NCBI RefSeq assembly: GCF_030408755.1 | Contig: NZ_CP047209.1 | Coordinates: 806,001-870,000 of the forward strand | DNA length: 64,000 nucleotides | Direction of reading: 5' to 3' | Origin: Corynebacterium felinum | GTDB lineage: Bacteria; Actinomycetota; Actinomycetes; Mycobacteriales; Mycobacteriaceae | Part shown: positions 35,356 through 44,540 of the stretch, piece after piece | Position numbering within the stretch: position 1 is the first letter of the stretch | Layout: every line of letters begins with the position of its first letter | Made by a program: the position numbers and the translations under genes | Notes under the pieces: generated by a model | Seen by the model: the letters and a program-made list of their open reading frames with translations, nothing else | Database searches by the model: none | Told to the model about the DNA's origin: nothing

Positions 35356-36048
35356 ATGAAGATCGTCGTAGTTGATGACGAGCAGGCAGTACGGGATTCC
35401 CTTCGCCGCTCGCTCACGTTTAACGGGTACGAAATTGCCACCGCGGAAGACGGTGAGCAAGCGCTGGAGGTAATCGAGCGTGAGCAACCTGATTTGGTGA
35501 TCCTAGACGTCATGATGCCGAAGAAGGATGGGCTGGAAGTGTGCCGCCATTTGCGCAGCCACGGCGATGATCGCCCCATTCTTGTTCTGACTGCTCGTGA
35601 TGGAGTTTCTGATCGCGTGGCTGGTCTTGATGCCGGCGCGGATGACTACTTGCCTAAGCCTTTTGCTTTGGAAGAGCTGTTGGCGCGTGTGCGTTCGTTG
35701 CTTCGTCGCGCTGCCGCTGAGTCCACCGCTGTGGGCAACCAAACGGAGGTGACATTCGCGGATTTGCGTTTGAACCCAGAAACCCGCGATGTTGTTCGTG
35801 GCAACCGCACGATCAGCTTGACACGCACCGAGTTTGCGTTGCTGCAGTTGCTCATGACTAATCCTCGCCGTGTGCTGTCACGCAACAGCATTTTGGAAGA
35901 GGTGTGGGGCTACGATTTTCCAACTTCCGGCAATGCGCTTGAGGTCTACATCGGTTATCTCCGCCGTAAGACTGAGCAGGAAGGCGAGCCACGTTTGATT
36001 CATACGGTTCGCGGTGTCGGCTACGTTCTGCGAGATACTGCTCCGTGA
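35356..36048 (+). CDS. mprA: two-component response regulator MprA (OmpR family)
   Basis: Regulator of 230 residues. The receiver domain has the acidic pocket DD7-8, phosphoacceptor D51 in VILDVMMP, T in LTARD and K in YLPKPF. The C-terminal OmpR-type winged helix includes [22 protein letters not shown] and [10 protein letters not shown]. It partners with the histidine kinase that starts inside its last codons (GTGA overlap). The order with mprB, htrA and mogA matches mycobacterial mprAB-pepD, an envelope-stress system that controls HtrA-type proteases, sigma factors and itself. Confidence 0.94.
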   Translation: MKIVVVDDEQAVRDSLRRSLTFNGYEIATAEDGEQALEVIEREQPDLVILDVMMPKKDGLEVCRHLRSHGDDRPILVLTARDGVSDRVAGLDAGADDYLPKPFALEELLARVRSLLRRAAAESTAVGNQTEVTFADLRLNPETRDVVRGNRTISLTRTEFALLQLLMTNPRRVLSRNSILEEVWGYDFPTSGNALEVYIGYLRRKTEQEGEPRLIHTVRGVGYVLRDTAP

Positions 36049-37577
36049 TTTTAAGAAGGCCTTCATCCCCTGATTCTTCACCTGTAGTGCATGAGTCGGG
36101 GGATTACGCTGATCACGTTGAAGACGGTTGGGGAAGGCACGCCTCCCTTCGGTGGCGTGTGACGATTCTTACCGCCTCAATGGTGGGTGTGGTTGTGGGC
36201 GTGATGACTGCCCTTGCCTACTGGTCTGTGTCAATGACACTGACGAACTCGTTGGATTCTGATCTGCGTACAAAAGCAGTATCGATGCTGGCACGTACCG
36301 AAGATCCAGCGTTTTTCGCCAATGTGAAAAACGAAGTCCAGTATTTCCGGGACCATAACCAAGGCACACGTCTAGCAATTCAGCTGCCAGGGTGGACGTT
36401 TATTGCCGGCGATGACCTTCCCTTGCTCTCGACATCCACGGAAGCTGTCCAGCGGGTGGATACCGTTAATGGTGAGCGGGTTTTCATGGCCTCGAATGAA
36501 AAGGGCACCAAGGTTATTGTCGCCCGCGATATGACGGAGACTCAAGGTCTTATTCTTACCTTGGGTTTGGCTTTACTGACGTTTGGTGGTTTGGGCTTTT
36601 TGCTCTCTATCGCCACTGGTTTTATCGTGGCTTCGGCTGGTTTGAAACCGTTGGCGCGTTTGCAAGAGGCGGTCGATGAAGTCACCGAAACCCAAGAGCT
36701 GAAGCCAATTCCGGTGCTTGGACGCGACGAACTGGCACGTCTGACGGCATCGTTTAACGAGATGTTTGCCGCGTTGGATCAATCCCGCGTGCGTCAAGCT
36801 CAGCTCGTTGCCGATGCAGGTCACGAGCTCAAAACGCCACTGACATCAATGCGCACCAATATTGAGCTGTTGATGATGATGCAGCAGCCAGGTTCGCCGG
36901 ACATCCCAGAGTCTGAAAAGAAGGCTCTAGAATTCGACGTGTTGGCGCAAATGGAAGAGTTGTCCACTCTCATTGGTGACCTCGTTGATCTTGCCCGTGA
37001 AGACGCCGCTGAGCGCAGCCTCGAAGAGGTGGACTTGGCGGAGATTTCCCAGACCGCGCTCGATCGCGTGCGCAGGCGGCGCCCCGATGTGGAGTTTCGT
37101 TTGCATCTGCAACCGTGGTTCATGTTTGGTGATGCCCACAGTTTGGGGCGCGTGATGGTTAATTTGATGGATAATGCGGCAAAGTGGTCGCCTGCCGACG
37201 GCGTGGTCAGGGTTGAGATGAAGAATCTCAACGATGGTCACATCCAAATCACAGTTGCTGACTCAGGTCCAGGTATTCCTCCAGAGGACCGGGAAAAAGT
37301 GTTTGAACGCTTCTACCGTTCCATTCAGGCACGATCGATGCCTGGTTCTGGTTTGGGGCTGGCTATTGTGCGCCAAGTTGTCACTCGCCACGGTGGCGTG
37401 ATTACCGCTGAAGAGTCAGATGACGGTGGCGCGCTATTTAGGGTCATTTTGCCGGGTTCGCCGAGCGCTGACGATCTGGAACGCACCAATGAACTGGTGG
37501 TGAATGCCCATGAGTCGCGTCCAAAGTTTAGTCGCGCGGACATGTTCCGCAATCGGCATAAGTCAATCGGGAAATAA
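36045..37577 (+). CDS. mprB: two-component sensor histidine kinase MprB
   Basis: Membrane kinase of 510 residues with TM1 about 38-60, an extracytoplasmic sensor domain of about 105 residues, TM2 about 168-196, and a HAMP region. The phosphoacceptor H260 lies in [14 protein letters not shown], and the ATPase domain has the N box ([11 protein letters not shown]), G1 (VADSGPGIP), F (FERFYRS) and G2 (GSGLGLAIV). It starts at GTG overlapping the mprA stop. It senses envelope stress in the mycobacterial model and controls the following htrA. Confidence 0.94.
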   Translation: MILRRPSSPDSSPVVHESGDYADHVEDGWGRHASLRWRVTILTASMVGVVVGVMTALAYWSVSMTLTNSLDSDLRTKAVSMLARTEDPAFFANVKNEVQYFRDHNQGTRLAIQLPGWTFIAGDDLPLLSTSTEAVQRVDTVNGERVFMASNEKGTKVIVARDMTETQGLILTLGLALLTFGGLGFLLSIATGFIVASAGLKPLARLQEAVDEVTETQELKPIPVLGRDELARLTASFNEMFAALDQSRVRQAQLVADAGHELKTPLTSMRTNIELLMMMQQPGSPDIPESEKKALEFDVLAQMEELSTLIGDLVDLAREDAAERSLEEVDLAEISQTALDRVRRRRPDVEFRLHLQPWFMFGDAHSLGRVMVNLMDNAAKWSPADGVVRVEMKNLNDGHIQITVADSGPGIPPEDREKVFERFYRSIQARSMPGSGLGLAIVRQVVTRHGGVITAEESDDGGALFRVILPGSPSADDLERTNELVVNAHESRPKFSRADMFRNRHKSIGK

Positions 37578-37601
37578 TAGCCCGCGCATGGCCGAAAAAG
37601 G

Positions 37602-37631
37602 GGAGTGCTCTTGCTCATGTGGGCGCACTCC
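37602..37631 (+). terminator. weak stem-loop after mprB
   Basis: GGAGTGC pairs with GCACTCC around a 16-base loop, without a clear T-run (TTATG follows). It may attenuate rather than end transcription before htrA. Confidence 0.45.
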
Positions 37632-37767
37632 TTATGCGTATGTCGCCCAGTGTCGGGGGCTACGAATGAAAACAGTGACCAATTCTGGGCAAAACTGCGA
37701 AGAATTCACAGGAATTATTTAGAGTCATTCCAGTCTCTTTCTATCTGCAGCAGGCAAGATATTGTGC

Positions 37768-39333
37768 ATGAACGAAAATGACAATCTCCACAACACCCCT
37801 CACACCAACTCCACGTACGGTTCTTCCTCCCCCCAAACCCCTCAACCAGCTGCACATTCATCCAATGAATCGCAGCCTGAACTCCAACCACACCCACAGG
37901 CAGACAAGCCTGCTGGCTCTTTGTTCAGCACTGACGAAGTACCAGTGACGCAGCCTGAACAACCTGCACAGCCTGATTTATCCGCTACCCAGGCTTCACC
38001 TGCTACTCAGACGTGGAACACTACGGATTTTGAACGGGTCCACAATCCTTATCAGAATAACTCTGGGTCACACGTGCAGGAACCATCGCGCACACAACCA
38101 GTGCCCCCAACACCAACCCCCACAACGCAGGCACAGGCTGGCTATTCCACCCGCACCTTTGCATCCCAGCAAGAACCAGCACCGGCACACAATCAAGCAG
38201 CCAGCTTTAACCCACCGCAACCACAAGCAGAAGAGCAGCCACGGAAGCGCACTATCGGTTTAGTTCCCGCGATGGCATTAATGCTGGTTGCCGCGATTGG
38301 ATCCGGTACCGTGACTGGGCTCGTAGTGAATCAACACAGCACGGATACGGCGTCGAAAAGCAGTGTGTTAGATCACCTTAACGCGCCGGTGAATCAGGGA
38401 ACCGCGCCCCAAGCTGTGGCAGGGGGAGTGCAGGAGGTTGCCGCCCGAGTCCTGCCTGCAGTGGTATCGATCAAGGTGATCAGCCTCGATGGTGTGTCGG
38501 AGGGCTCCGGTTCTATCATCTCTTCCGACGGCTACGTCCTGACAAACAACCACGTTGTGGAGATGGCTTCAGGCATAGACTCTGCCATCACCGTCAGCTT
38601 GAACGACGGTCGTCGCTACACCGCTGACTTCATCGCCGGCGATCCCAATACGGACGTCGCTGTGGTGAAAATGCGCGATGCGGTCGACCTGCCGGTGATG
38701 AATTTCGGCGACTCCAGCCAGCTTGCAGTCGGCCAGGAAGTCGTCGCAATCGGCTCCCCACTGGGGCTTTCTGCCACCGTGACCAGCGGTATTGTCTCCG
38801 CGTTGAACCGCCCTGTGCGTGCGCGCGGCAACGATGTTGGACAGTCATCGCTTATCGACGCCATCCAGACCGACGCCGCAATCAACCCCGGTAACTCCGG
38901 CGGACCGCTGGTGGACATGAACGGAAACCAGATCGGTGTCAACTCCATGATCGCTTCCCTGAATACCGTCAATGAAAGCGCAGGATCGATTGGCCTTGGT
39001 TTCGCAATCCCCGCCAACTTCGCGAAACGCGTAGCACAGCAACTCATCGAACGCGGTGAAGCGAAACAGCCCATGATCGGCATTCAGCTGGCAAGCAACG
39101 CCAAGGTCAGCGGCGCTCTCGTTGCAGATGTCACTCCAGGCGGGCCAGGCGATGACGCAGGCCTGAAACCCGGTGATGTGATTGTTGCGCTCGGCAACCG
39201 GCTCATTGATAGCGCCGACGCCTTAATTGCGGGGGTGCGCTCCTCGGACTTTGGGCAGGAAATCACCCTGAAAGTCACCAATCAGCGGGGTGAAAATGAA
39301 CGAGAGGTAGTGGTCACGCTGACGAACGAGTAG
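37768..39333 (+). CDS. htrA: HtrA/PepD-type serine protease with PDZ domain
   Basis: Membrane-anchored envelope protease of about 521 residues from the chosen ATG; a TTG two codons earlier is less likely. An unusually long cytoplasmic N terminus of about 160 residues is rich in Pro, Gln and Thr, followed by one transmembrane helix (about 165-187). The trypsin-like domain has the triad H262 (TNNHVVEM), D296 (NTDVAVVK) and S377 (GNSGGPL), and a C-terminal PDZ domain (VTPGGPGDDAGLKPGDVIVA). It lies downstream of mprAB, whose mycobacterial counterparts regulate pepD. It degrades or refolds misfolded envelope proteins. Confidence 0.95.
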   Translation: MNENDNLHNTPHTNSTYGSSSPQTPQPAAHSSNESQPELQPHPQADKPAGSLFSTDEVPVTQPEQPAQPDLSATQASPATQTWNTTDFERVHNPYQNNSGSHVQEPSRTQPVPPTPTPTTQAQAGYSTRTFASQQEPAPAHNQAASFNPPQPQAEEQPRKRTIGLVPAMALMLVAAIGSGTVTGLVVNQHSTDTASKSSVLDHLNAPVNQGTAPQAVAGGVQEVAARVLPAVVSIKVISLDGVSEGSGSIISSDGYVLTNNHVVEMASGIDSAITVSLNDGRRYTADFIAGDPNTDVAVVKMRDAVDLPVMNFGDSSQLAVGQEVVAIGSPLGLSATVTSGIVSALNRPVRARGNDVGQSSLIDAIQTDAAINPGNSGGPLVDMNGNQIGVNSMIASLNTVNESAGSIGLGFAIPANFAKRVAQQLIERGEAKQPMIGIQLASNAKVSGALVADVTPGGPGDDAGLKPGDVIVALGNRLIDSADALIAGVRSSDFGQEITLKVTNQRGENEREVVVTLTNE

Positions 39334-39417
39334 ATTGGGGAGAAATACTTAACCTCACTCAGACATTTTCGGCAACGAAAATGTACGATCTATTCTCCCT
39401 TGCGCTAGGAGGCAACA

Positions 39418-40008
39418 ATGCAGGATTCCAACGAAGTTCTCGGACTGTCTCAGGCGACAGAAAAACTCAACGACATTGGCGAGCCCGACCCAGAGTTCTT
39501 CCGCACCCAAGAGGCTGAAGCAGACATCATCGCGCCCCGACGCGCACTCGTTGTACTGGTCACCGATATCGACCCTGAGCCACACGACAACACCGATCGG
39601 CTCATGGCGGAACTTCTCAACGAAGGCGGCTTCGTTGTAGATGGAATCCTTCGTGTGCCTGCCGAGCACTCCCAAATTCGCAACGGTATCGAAGCCGGTG
39701 TTATCGGTGGTGCAGACCTCGTAGTCACCATCGGTGGCACCGGTGTAGGTCCGCGGGATCACACCCCTGAAGCGACTCGCGACATGCTCGACCAGGCAGT
39801 ACCGGGTATTGCCCAAGCACTGCGCTCCTCTGGGCTTGCCTGCGGATCGGTCGATGCCTGCACGTCCCGCGGCATCTCTGGTGTTTCCGGCTCCACCGTG
39901 GTGGTCAACCTCGCTAGTTCACGCGCCGCCATCCGCGACGGAATGGCCACCCTCACCCCACTCGTTCACCACTTGGTGGATCAACTTCGCCAAGCTGAGG
40001 TGCACTAA
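39418..40008 (+). CDS. mogA: MogA/MoaB family molybdopterin protein
   Basis: Protein of 196 residues with the MoaB/Mog fold: RALVVLVTDI near residue 42, DLVVTIGGTGVGPRDHTPEAT (GGTG substrate loop) around 101, and VSGSTVVVNLASSRAAIRDG near 155. It adenylylates or binds molybdopterin during molybdenum cofactor synthesis. An N-terminal extension of about 40 acidic residues precedes the fold. AGGAGGCAACA lies just before the ATG. The order htrA-mogA-small gene-mscL is corynebacterial. Confidence 0.85.
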   Translation: MQDSNEVLGLSQATEKLNDIGEPDPEFFRTQEAEADIIAPRRALVVLVTDIDPEPHDNTDRLMAELLNEGGFVVDGILRVPAEHSQIRNGIEAGVIGGADLVVTIGGTGVGPRDHTPEATRDMLDQAVPGIAQALRSSGLACGSVDACTSRGISGVSGSTVVVNLASSRAAIRDGMATLTPLVHHLVDQLRQAEVH

Positions 40009-40010
40009 CT

Positions 40011-40175
40011 GTGCCTCGACGCCGATTCGTTCGCCTAAGCGACGCCCACGACTACGATCGTGAAGCCGATCGACCAACCACCCTGCTGTTTCACAATTCA
40101 GCAGAACGTGAAGAACGCGGTTTTAGTCGTGACTTTTATGAAGAACAAAAGCCCCCACACCACGGGGCAAAATAG
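40011..40175 (+). CDS. small conserved-context protein of 54 residues
   Basis: Short frame starting at GTG two bases after the mogA stop, encoding a highly charged, Arg- and Glu-rich peptide (MPRRRFVRLSDAHDYDREAD at the start). No motif or membrane segment is seen. Tight spacing to mogA, and a hairpin five bases after its stop, support it as the last gene of the transcript. A short gene between mogA and mscL is also recalled in C. glutamicum. Function unknown. Confidence 0.6.
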   Translation: MPRRRFVRLSDAHDYDREADRPTTLLFHNSAEREERGFSRDFYEEQKPPHHGAK

Positions 40176-40179
40176 AAAA

Positions 40180-40242
40180 CACCTCCTTGCACATTCAGTG
40201 CTAGTCGCGATGTGAAGTGCGAACACTGTGTGGAAGGAGGTG
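40180..40242 (+). terminator. long imperfect hairpin after mogA operon
   Basis: CACCTCCTT pairs with AAGGAGGTG at the base, with further pairing inside (CAGTG / CACTG). No T-run follows. The 3' arm equals a strong Shine-Dalgarno sequence, and its partner an anti-Shine-Dalgarno; a regulatory role is possible. Confidence 0.45.
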
Positions 40243-40327
40243 TGGTGTGCTGATCATCAACACTTCTTACGCCTATTCACAGATCGGTGAGAGCGACCTG
40301 CGAATAGGTGCGAGAGTAAGACAAAGA

Positions 40328-40735
40328 CTAGATCTTGTTCTGCTTGAGCAGGTCGCGGATCTCGGAAAGAAGCTCAACCTCAATTGGTGCCTTCTCTTCC
40401 TCTTCTGGCTCATCAACAGCCTTGCGTGCAGCCAACGCCTCGTTGACCTTGTTCATTGGCATGATCAGGATGAAGTAGACGACTGCCGCAACAATGATGA
40501 AGTTGATAGCTGCGGTGATCACTGCGCCGAAGTCCAAGAAGGTAGCGTCGTTACCGGAAATGATGTGGAAACCAAGGCCGGAAACATCTGCGCCACCAAC
40601 AGATGCGATCAGTGGGTTAATCAGGTGGTCGGTGAAAGCGGTAACGATAGCGGTGAATGCAGTACCGATAACAACGGCGACGGCTAGTTCAATAACATTG
40701 CCGCGAAGGATAAAATCCTTGAAACCTTTCAACAT
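40328..40735 (-). CDS. mscL: large-conductance mechanosensitive channel
   Basis: Channel of 135 residues from MLKGFKDFILRGNVIELAVA, the conserved MscL start. TM1 (VIELAVAVVIGTAFTAIVTAF) and TM2 (FGAVITAAINFIIVAAVVYFILI) are clear, and the C terminus has the charged helix with EEEEKAP and SEIRDLLKQ. The open frame extends 28 codons upstream, but AAGAAGGAAG precedes this ATG. It releases solutes upon osmotic downshock; betP in this window handles the opposite stress. Confidence 0.96.
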   Translation of the reverse strand: MLKGFKDFILRGNVIELAVAVVIGTAFTAIVTAFTDHLINPLIASVGGADVSGLGFHIISGNDATFLDFGAVITAAINFIIVAAVVYFILIMPMNKVNEALAARKAVDEPEEEEKAPIEVELLSEIRDLLKQNKI

Positions 40736-40850
40736 AATAAATACTTCCTTCTTAGAATAGGGGAGTGAGCGAAAGCTGCGAAGAAAACAATTGCAGCCTT
40801 CTCGACACAGTGGTCCCAATTATACCCTAAAGCTATTGTTGGATAATTTT

Positions 40851-41516
40851 TTATTGTGCTCGCGCCCCCGTGACCACCACAGTCAATGGCTGATGCAGCG
40901 CCGCAGCGGCCACCGCATGCGCGGCCGACTCAGGTAGGGAAATAAGCACCGAACCGGGCTGCAAAATCGGTATGTCGTGGGTGGAATTAGCCGCGAAAAC
41001 AACCCTCCCACCTGTGGCAATGGTTATCGGTTCCAGTGAATTTTTATCGTGGGAAACCACGCTTACTTCATCACCTGGTGCGATAAAAGCGGCGAGCGCG
41101 GGATCGGCAAGCGTAATGGGTATCATATTTAGTTGCTCACCGGAAGAATTTTTTATGGTGTGCGCCACAGAATGCCCGTCGAGACGAATATTGACGAAAT
41201 CGCTCTCAGTAGCAACCACTCCAGGGCGGCGGGCAACAGCGACAATTCTGCCTGTGATTTCCTGAGAATTTCGTAGTGAATTATCCGGCACCATATCGCT
41301 AGGCACAGTTTTTAATTCCACATCCGCTGCGGTGATCCGTGCCCCCGCCTCAAGAGAATTTCGATAAACGTACACCTGATTGACCGGTTGGTGGACATCG
41401 TGCAGGAGCAGCGCGAGGGCCAGAAGGATAAAGCTGATGGCGATGAGGCGTCGTAAAGCATAGGTGCGCACGATACCTGGCTGACGAACAACGCTGGGGA
41501 AAGAAAATAGTCTCAT
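40851..41516 (-). CDS. SAF domain membrane-anchored protein
   Basis: Protein of 221 residues with one N-terminal transmembrane helix (RLIAISFILLALALLLH near 23-39), followed by a SAF domain (NSLEAGARITAADVELKTVPSDMVPDNSL, then ITGRIVAVARRPGVVATESDF), as in CpaB/FlgA-like and antifreeze-like proteins. The C-terminal half (PGDEVSVVSHD, then PGSVLISLPESAAHAVAAAAL) resembles the CpaB end. No pilus genes are nearby. A corresponding gene lies between mscL and fthC in C. glutamicum. Function unknown. Confidence 0.75.
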   Translation of the reverse strand: MRLFSFPSVVRQPGIVRTYALRRLIAISFILLALALLLHDVHQPVNQVYVYRNSLEAGARITAADVELKTVPSDMVPDNSLRNSQEITGRIVAVARRPGVVATESDFVNIRLDGHSVAHTIKNSSGEQLNMIPITLADPALAAFIAPGDEVSVVSHDKNSLEPITIATGGRVVFAANSTHDIPILQPGSVLISLPESAAHAVAAAALHQPLTVVVTGARAQ

Positions 41517-41662
41517 ACTATATAAGACTGGATTTTTGGCGATTGCGTTCCCAACTGCCCCAACATCTGTCCGAGTAAAGCAACACTTTCGAGTCTGAGC
41601 TTGTGCTCGTGCGTGGTTGCCAGCAGAAGAAAAGGTGAGCGCATAGCGTGAATAAGCTATGC

Positions 41663-42253
41663 TTACTTGGATGTAGGTGGGAGTGGCTGCGTGCAGGTGC
41701 GAATGCAGTGATTGGTCACAATGAAATCGCAGCGCATGTCGTGATCTTCCATGGGAATTTCACGTACTTCGTGCTCATAGACCACCCCGACCGTGGGGGT
41801 GGTGCAGCCTTCTAATGCCCTGTCGTAAAAGCCCGCCCCCTTGCCCAAACGTCCGCCGTGGATATTCATGGCGACGGCGGGAACGATGATTGCATCAAGT
41901 GTGTGAAGAATATCCTTATCGTCGGTCACATATCTAGGCTCAAGTAAACCGTAGGCGCCGGGGCTAAGGGAGCTTTCGTCCGTGTATTGCCCCCAACCGA
42001 GGGTGTAGTGGGGGAGGCACGTGGGTAACCATAGTTGATCCGTGATCGAGCTTAAGGCGGCGACCATGCCACAGCCGGGCTCGGTGGGGCTAGGCACAAA
42101 AGCTGCTACTCTAAGCCAGTCTTTTTGTTTGATAAGAGAAATCAACAGCTGACAAATCTGCTCGTCCATTCCCTCTTTTAAGAGTGGGTTGAGGTGTGTT
42201 CGATCCTGAATCAGCTGTTTACGCAGGGATTTTTTTGGATTATCTTTGTTCAT
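41663..42253 (-). CDS. fthC: 5-formyltetrahydrofolate cyclo-ligase family protein
   Basis: Protein of 196 residues. KSLRKQLIQDR at the N terminus is the ATP-binding basic motif, and VPAVAMNIHGGRLGKGAGFYDRAL near residue 130 is the family signature with the GKGxGFYD loop. It converts 5-formyl-THF to 5,10-methenyl-THF with ATP. It is divergent from galU across 75 bases. Confidence 0.9.
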   Translation of the reverse strand: MNKDNPKKSLRKQLIQDRTHLNPLLKEGMDEQICQLLISLIKQKDWLRVAAFVPSPTEPGCGMVAALSSITDQLWLPTCLPHYTLGWGQYTDESSLSPGAYGLLEPRYVTDDKDILHTLDAIIVPAVAMNIHGGRLGKGAGFYDRALEGCTTPTVGVVYEHEVREIPMEDHDMRCDFIVTNHCIRTCTQPLPPTSK

Positions 42254-42328
42254 TATTAAGAAAAATATCAGCTCATGGCTAAGGGTGTTGGGGTGTGGGT
42301 CTGTGATGTTGCGGTTTAAACTGTATTC

Positions 42329-43249
42329 ATGACTAAGCCCTCTTCATCTTCTTCGACTCAGGTTAAAACGGTAATCGTTCCCGCTGCTGGCATGGGCACG
42401 CGATTCCTGCCAGCAACCAAAACTGTACCGAAGGAGCTCCTCCCTGTTGTCGACACCCCAGGTATCGAGCTCATAGCCGAGGAAGCAGCCCAACTTGGGG
42501 CAACCCGCTTGGCGATCATCACCGCGCCAAAGAAACAAGAAGTGCTCGCGCACTTTGATTCCTTCCCAGAACTCGAAGAACTACTGGGTGCCAGGGGTAA
42601 AGAAGAGCAACTAGCCAAAGTGCGTCGCGCGTCCCAACTACCCGCCCCAGTTGCCGTTGAACAGGAAAAACCTCTAGGACTAGGTCATGCTGTTGGCCTT
42701 GCTGAAGCTGTACTCGACGACGATGAAGATGTTGTTGCAGTCATGCTCCCCGATGATCTCGTATTGCCCACCGGCGTGGTGGAAAAAATGGTGGAAGTAC
42801 GCAATGAGCTCGGTGGAAGTGTGCTGTGTGCATTCGACGTACCTCAAGAAGACGTGTACAACTACGGCGTATTCGATATTGAAGAAGCTGATTACAACGG
42901 CGAGTACCGTGTGAAAAAAGTCCGTGGCATGGTGGAAAAACCAGATGCCGAATCCGCGCCTTCCACTTTTGTTGCCACCGGCCGCTACCTGCTGGATCGA
43001 GCGATCTTTGATGCTTTGAAGCGCATCACTCCGGGTGCGGGTGGCGAATTACAACTCACCGATGCGGTAGCATTACTCATTGAAGAAGGCCACCCAGTCC
43101 ACATCCTTGTCCACGAGGGCAAGCGCCATGATCTTGGCAACCCCGGCGGATACATTCCTGCCGTTGTGGACTTCGGCCTCGCCCATCCCACCTACGGCCC
43201 GCATCTGAAGAAAGTGCTACGAGAGATCATCGAAGAGCACGGCGCCTAA
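42329..43249 (+). CDS. galU: UTP-glucose-1-phosphate uridylyltransferase
   Basis: Enzyme of 306 residues making UDP-glucose for envelope sugars and trehalose. The signature TVIVPAAGMGTRFLPATKTVPKEL is at the N terminus, with VDTPGIELIAEEAA, PLGLGHAV, VMLPDDL, GMVEKP and the C-terminal KRHDLGNPGGY. It is the first gene of a run with glp, rimJ and glpR, 22 bases before glp. Confidence 0.97.
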   Translation: MTKPSSSSSTQVKTVIVPAAGMGTRFLPATKTVPKELLPVVDTPGIELIAEEAAQLGATRLAIITAPKKQEVLAHFDSFPELEELLGARGKEEQLAKVRRASQLPAPVAVEQEKPLGLGHAVGLAEAVLDDDEDVVAVMLPDDLVLPTGVVEKMVEVRNELGGSVLCAFDVPQEDVYNYGVFDIEEADYNGEYRVKKVRGMVEKPDAESAPSTFVATGRYLLDRAIFDALKRITPGAGGELQLTDAVALLIEEGHPVHILVHEGKRHDLGNPGGYIPAVVDFGLAHPTYGPHLKKVLREIIEEHGA

Positions 43250-43271
43250 AAAACATCAAAGGACATTTACT

Positions 43272-44540
43272 GTGCGCTCAGTTGAGGAACAGTTAGCCCT
43301 CATCACCCAAGCGGCGATGACACCTGAGCCTGTACGCATCGCCATTGCCGAAGCGCTCGGGCTCATGTGCGCCGAAGAAGTCCAAGCAACCCGACCGCTG
43401 CCAGGCTTCGACCAAGCCGCTATCGACGGCTATGCCGTCCGCGCAGTCGATGTTGGGGGTGAGCGCGGGCTTGGGCGCGACCCGAGGCAACCCGTCGATA
43501 AGCCCAGCGAAGTGTCTCTGCCCGTTGTCGGTGAAGTTGCCGCCGGCAGTGGACGCCCATTGCGGCTCCAGCCGAAACAAGCAGTCAGGGTGCACACTGG
43601 TGCACCCTTACCTACGCTTTCCGACGCCGTCATCCCGCTCGCGTGGACTGATCGCGGACGCAAACGCATGACCGCACTACGCCCTGTGCGCAGCGGCGAG
43701 TTTGTGCGTAAACAAGGCGACGACATTCGCCCAGGTGATGTGGCTGTCTCCGAAGGGGCGATCCTTTCACCAGCTCATATCGGTTTGCTCGCTGCTGTCG
43801 GGCGGGCGAAAGTGTTGGTGTATCCTCGCCCGCGGATGTCGATTATTTCGGTCGGACATGAGCTGGTTGATATCGACCGTGATCCTTCGCTTGGCCAAAT
43901 CCTTGACGTGAACTCCTACTCCTTGGCTGCCGCAGGCCGCGATGCGGGCGCGGACGTGCACCGTGTGGGTATCGCCGCTGGTGAGCCGCGACGTTTGCGG
44001 GAGATCATTGAATCGCAGATGCTGCGCAGCGAAATCATTGTGATTGCGGGTGCGGTGGGCGGTTCCGGTTCCGACTCTATTCGGGAAGTGCTCAACGAAC
44101 TCGGTGAGATCGACACCACCCGTGTTGCCATGCACCCAGGCAGCGTTCAAGGTTTCGGTTTGCTGGGCGACAGCCAAACCCCTGTGTTTTTGCTGCCCGC
44201 CAACCCGGTGAGCGCGTTGGTGATTTTTGAGGTTCTTATCCGCCCCCTTGTGCGGTTGAGTTTGGGCAAGCGGAGCGCGCAGCGACGCACGGTGCGGGCG
44301 CGTGCGCTGAATCACGTGGGTAGCAAGATGGGCAGGCGCGGTTATATTCGGGCGCGGCTGATGCGGGATGCGCAAACCCAGGATTATCTTGTGGAGGGCC
44401 TTGGCGGTGCGAACGGGGCTCCGGCGCACCTTCTTGCAGGGCTTTCCGACGCCAATGCGATGATCAAAATTCCGGCCAACGTCACCGAAATTCGGCCGGG
44501 CGACGTAGTTGAAGTGCTCTTTTTAAACCAGCAAAGCTAA
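43272..44540 (+). CDS. glp: MoeA/gephyrin-like protein Glp (cell division) rather than classical MoeA
   Basis: Protein of 422 residues with MoeA domains in order. The N-terminal domain has LPGFDQAAIDGYAVR (about 43-57) and TGAPLPTLSDAVIPL. The MPT-binding MoaB/Mog-like domain spans about 185-330 and the C-terminal beta domain is IRARL...GDVVEVLF. The segment IAGAVGGSGSDSIREVL (about 258-274) replaces the usual SGGxSxGxxD motif of active molybdenum insertases. In C. glutamicum the corresponding gephyrin-like protein Glp binds the FtsZ C terminus and its membrane receptor GlpR, encoded two genes downstream as here. It starts at GTG with AAAGGA. A remaining cofactor role cannot be excluded. Confidence 0.8.
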   Translation: MRSVEEQLALITQAAMTPEPVRIAIAEALGLMCAEEVQATRPLPGFDQAAIDGYAVRAVDVGGERGLGRDPRQPVDKPSEVSLPVVGEVAAGSGRPLRLQPKQAVRVHTGAPLPTLSDAVIPLAWTDRGRKRMTALRPVRSGEFVRKQGDDIRPGDVAVSEGAILSPAHIGLLAAVGRAKVLVYPRPRMSIISVGHELVDIDRDPSLGQILDVNSYSLAAAGRDAGADVHRVGIAAGEPRRLREIIESQMLRSEIIVIAGAVGGSGSDSIREVLNELGEIDTTRVAMHPGSVQGFGLLGDSQTPVFLLPANPVSALVIFEVLIRPLVRLSLGKRSAQRRTVRARALNHVGSKMGRRGYIRARLMRDAQTQDYLVEGLGGANGAPAHLLAGLSDANAMIKIPANVTEIRPGDVVEVLFLNQQS

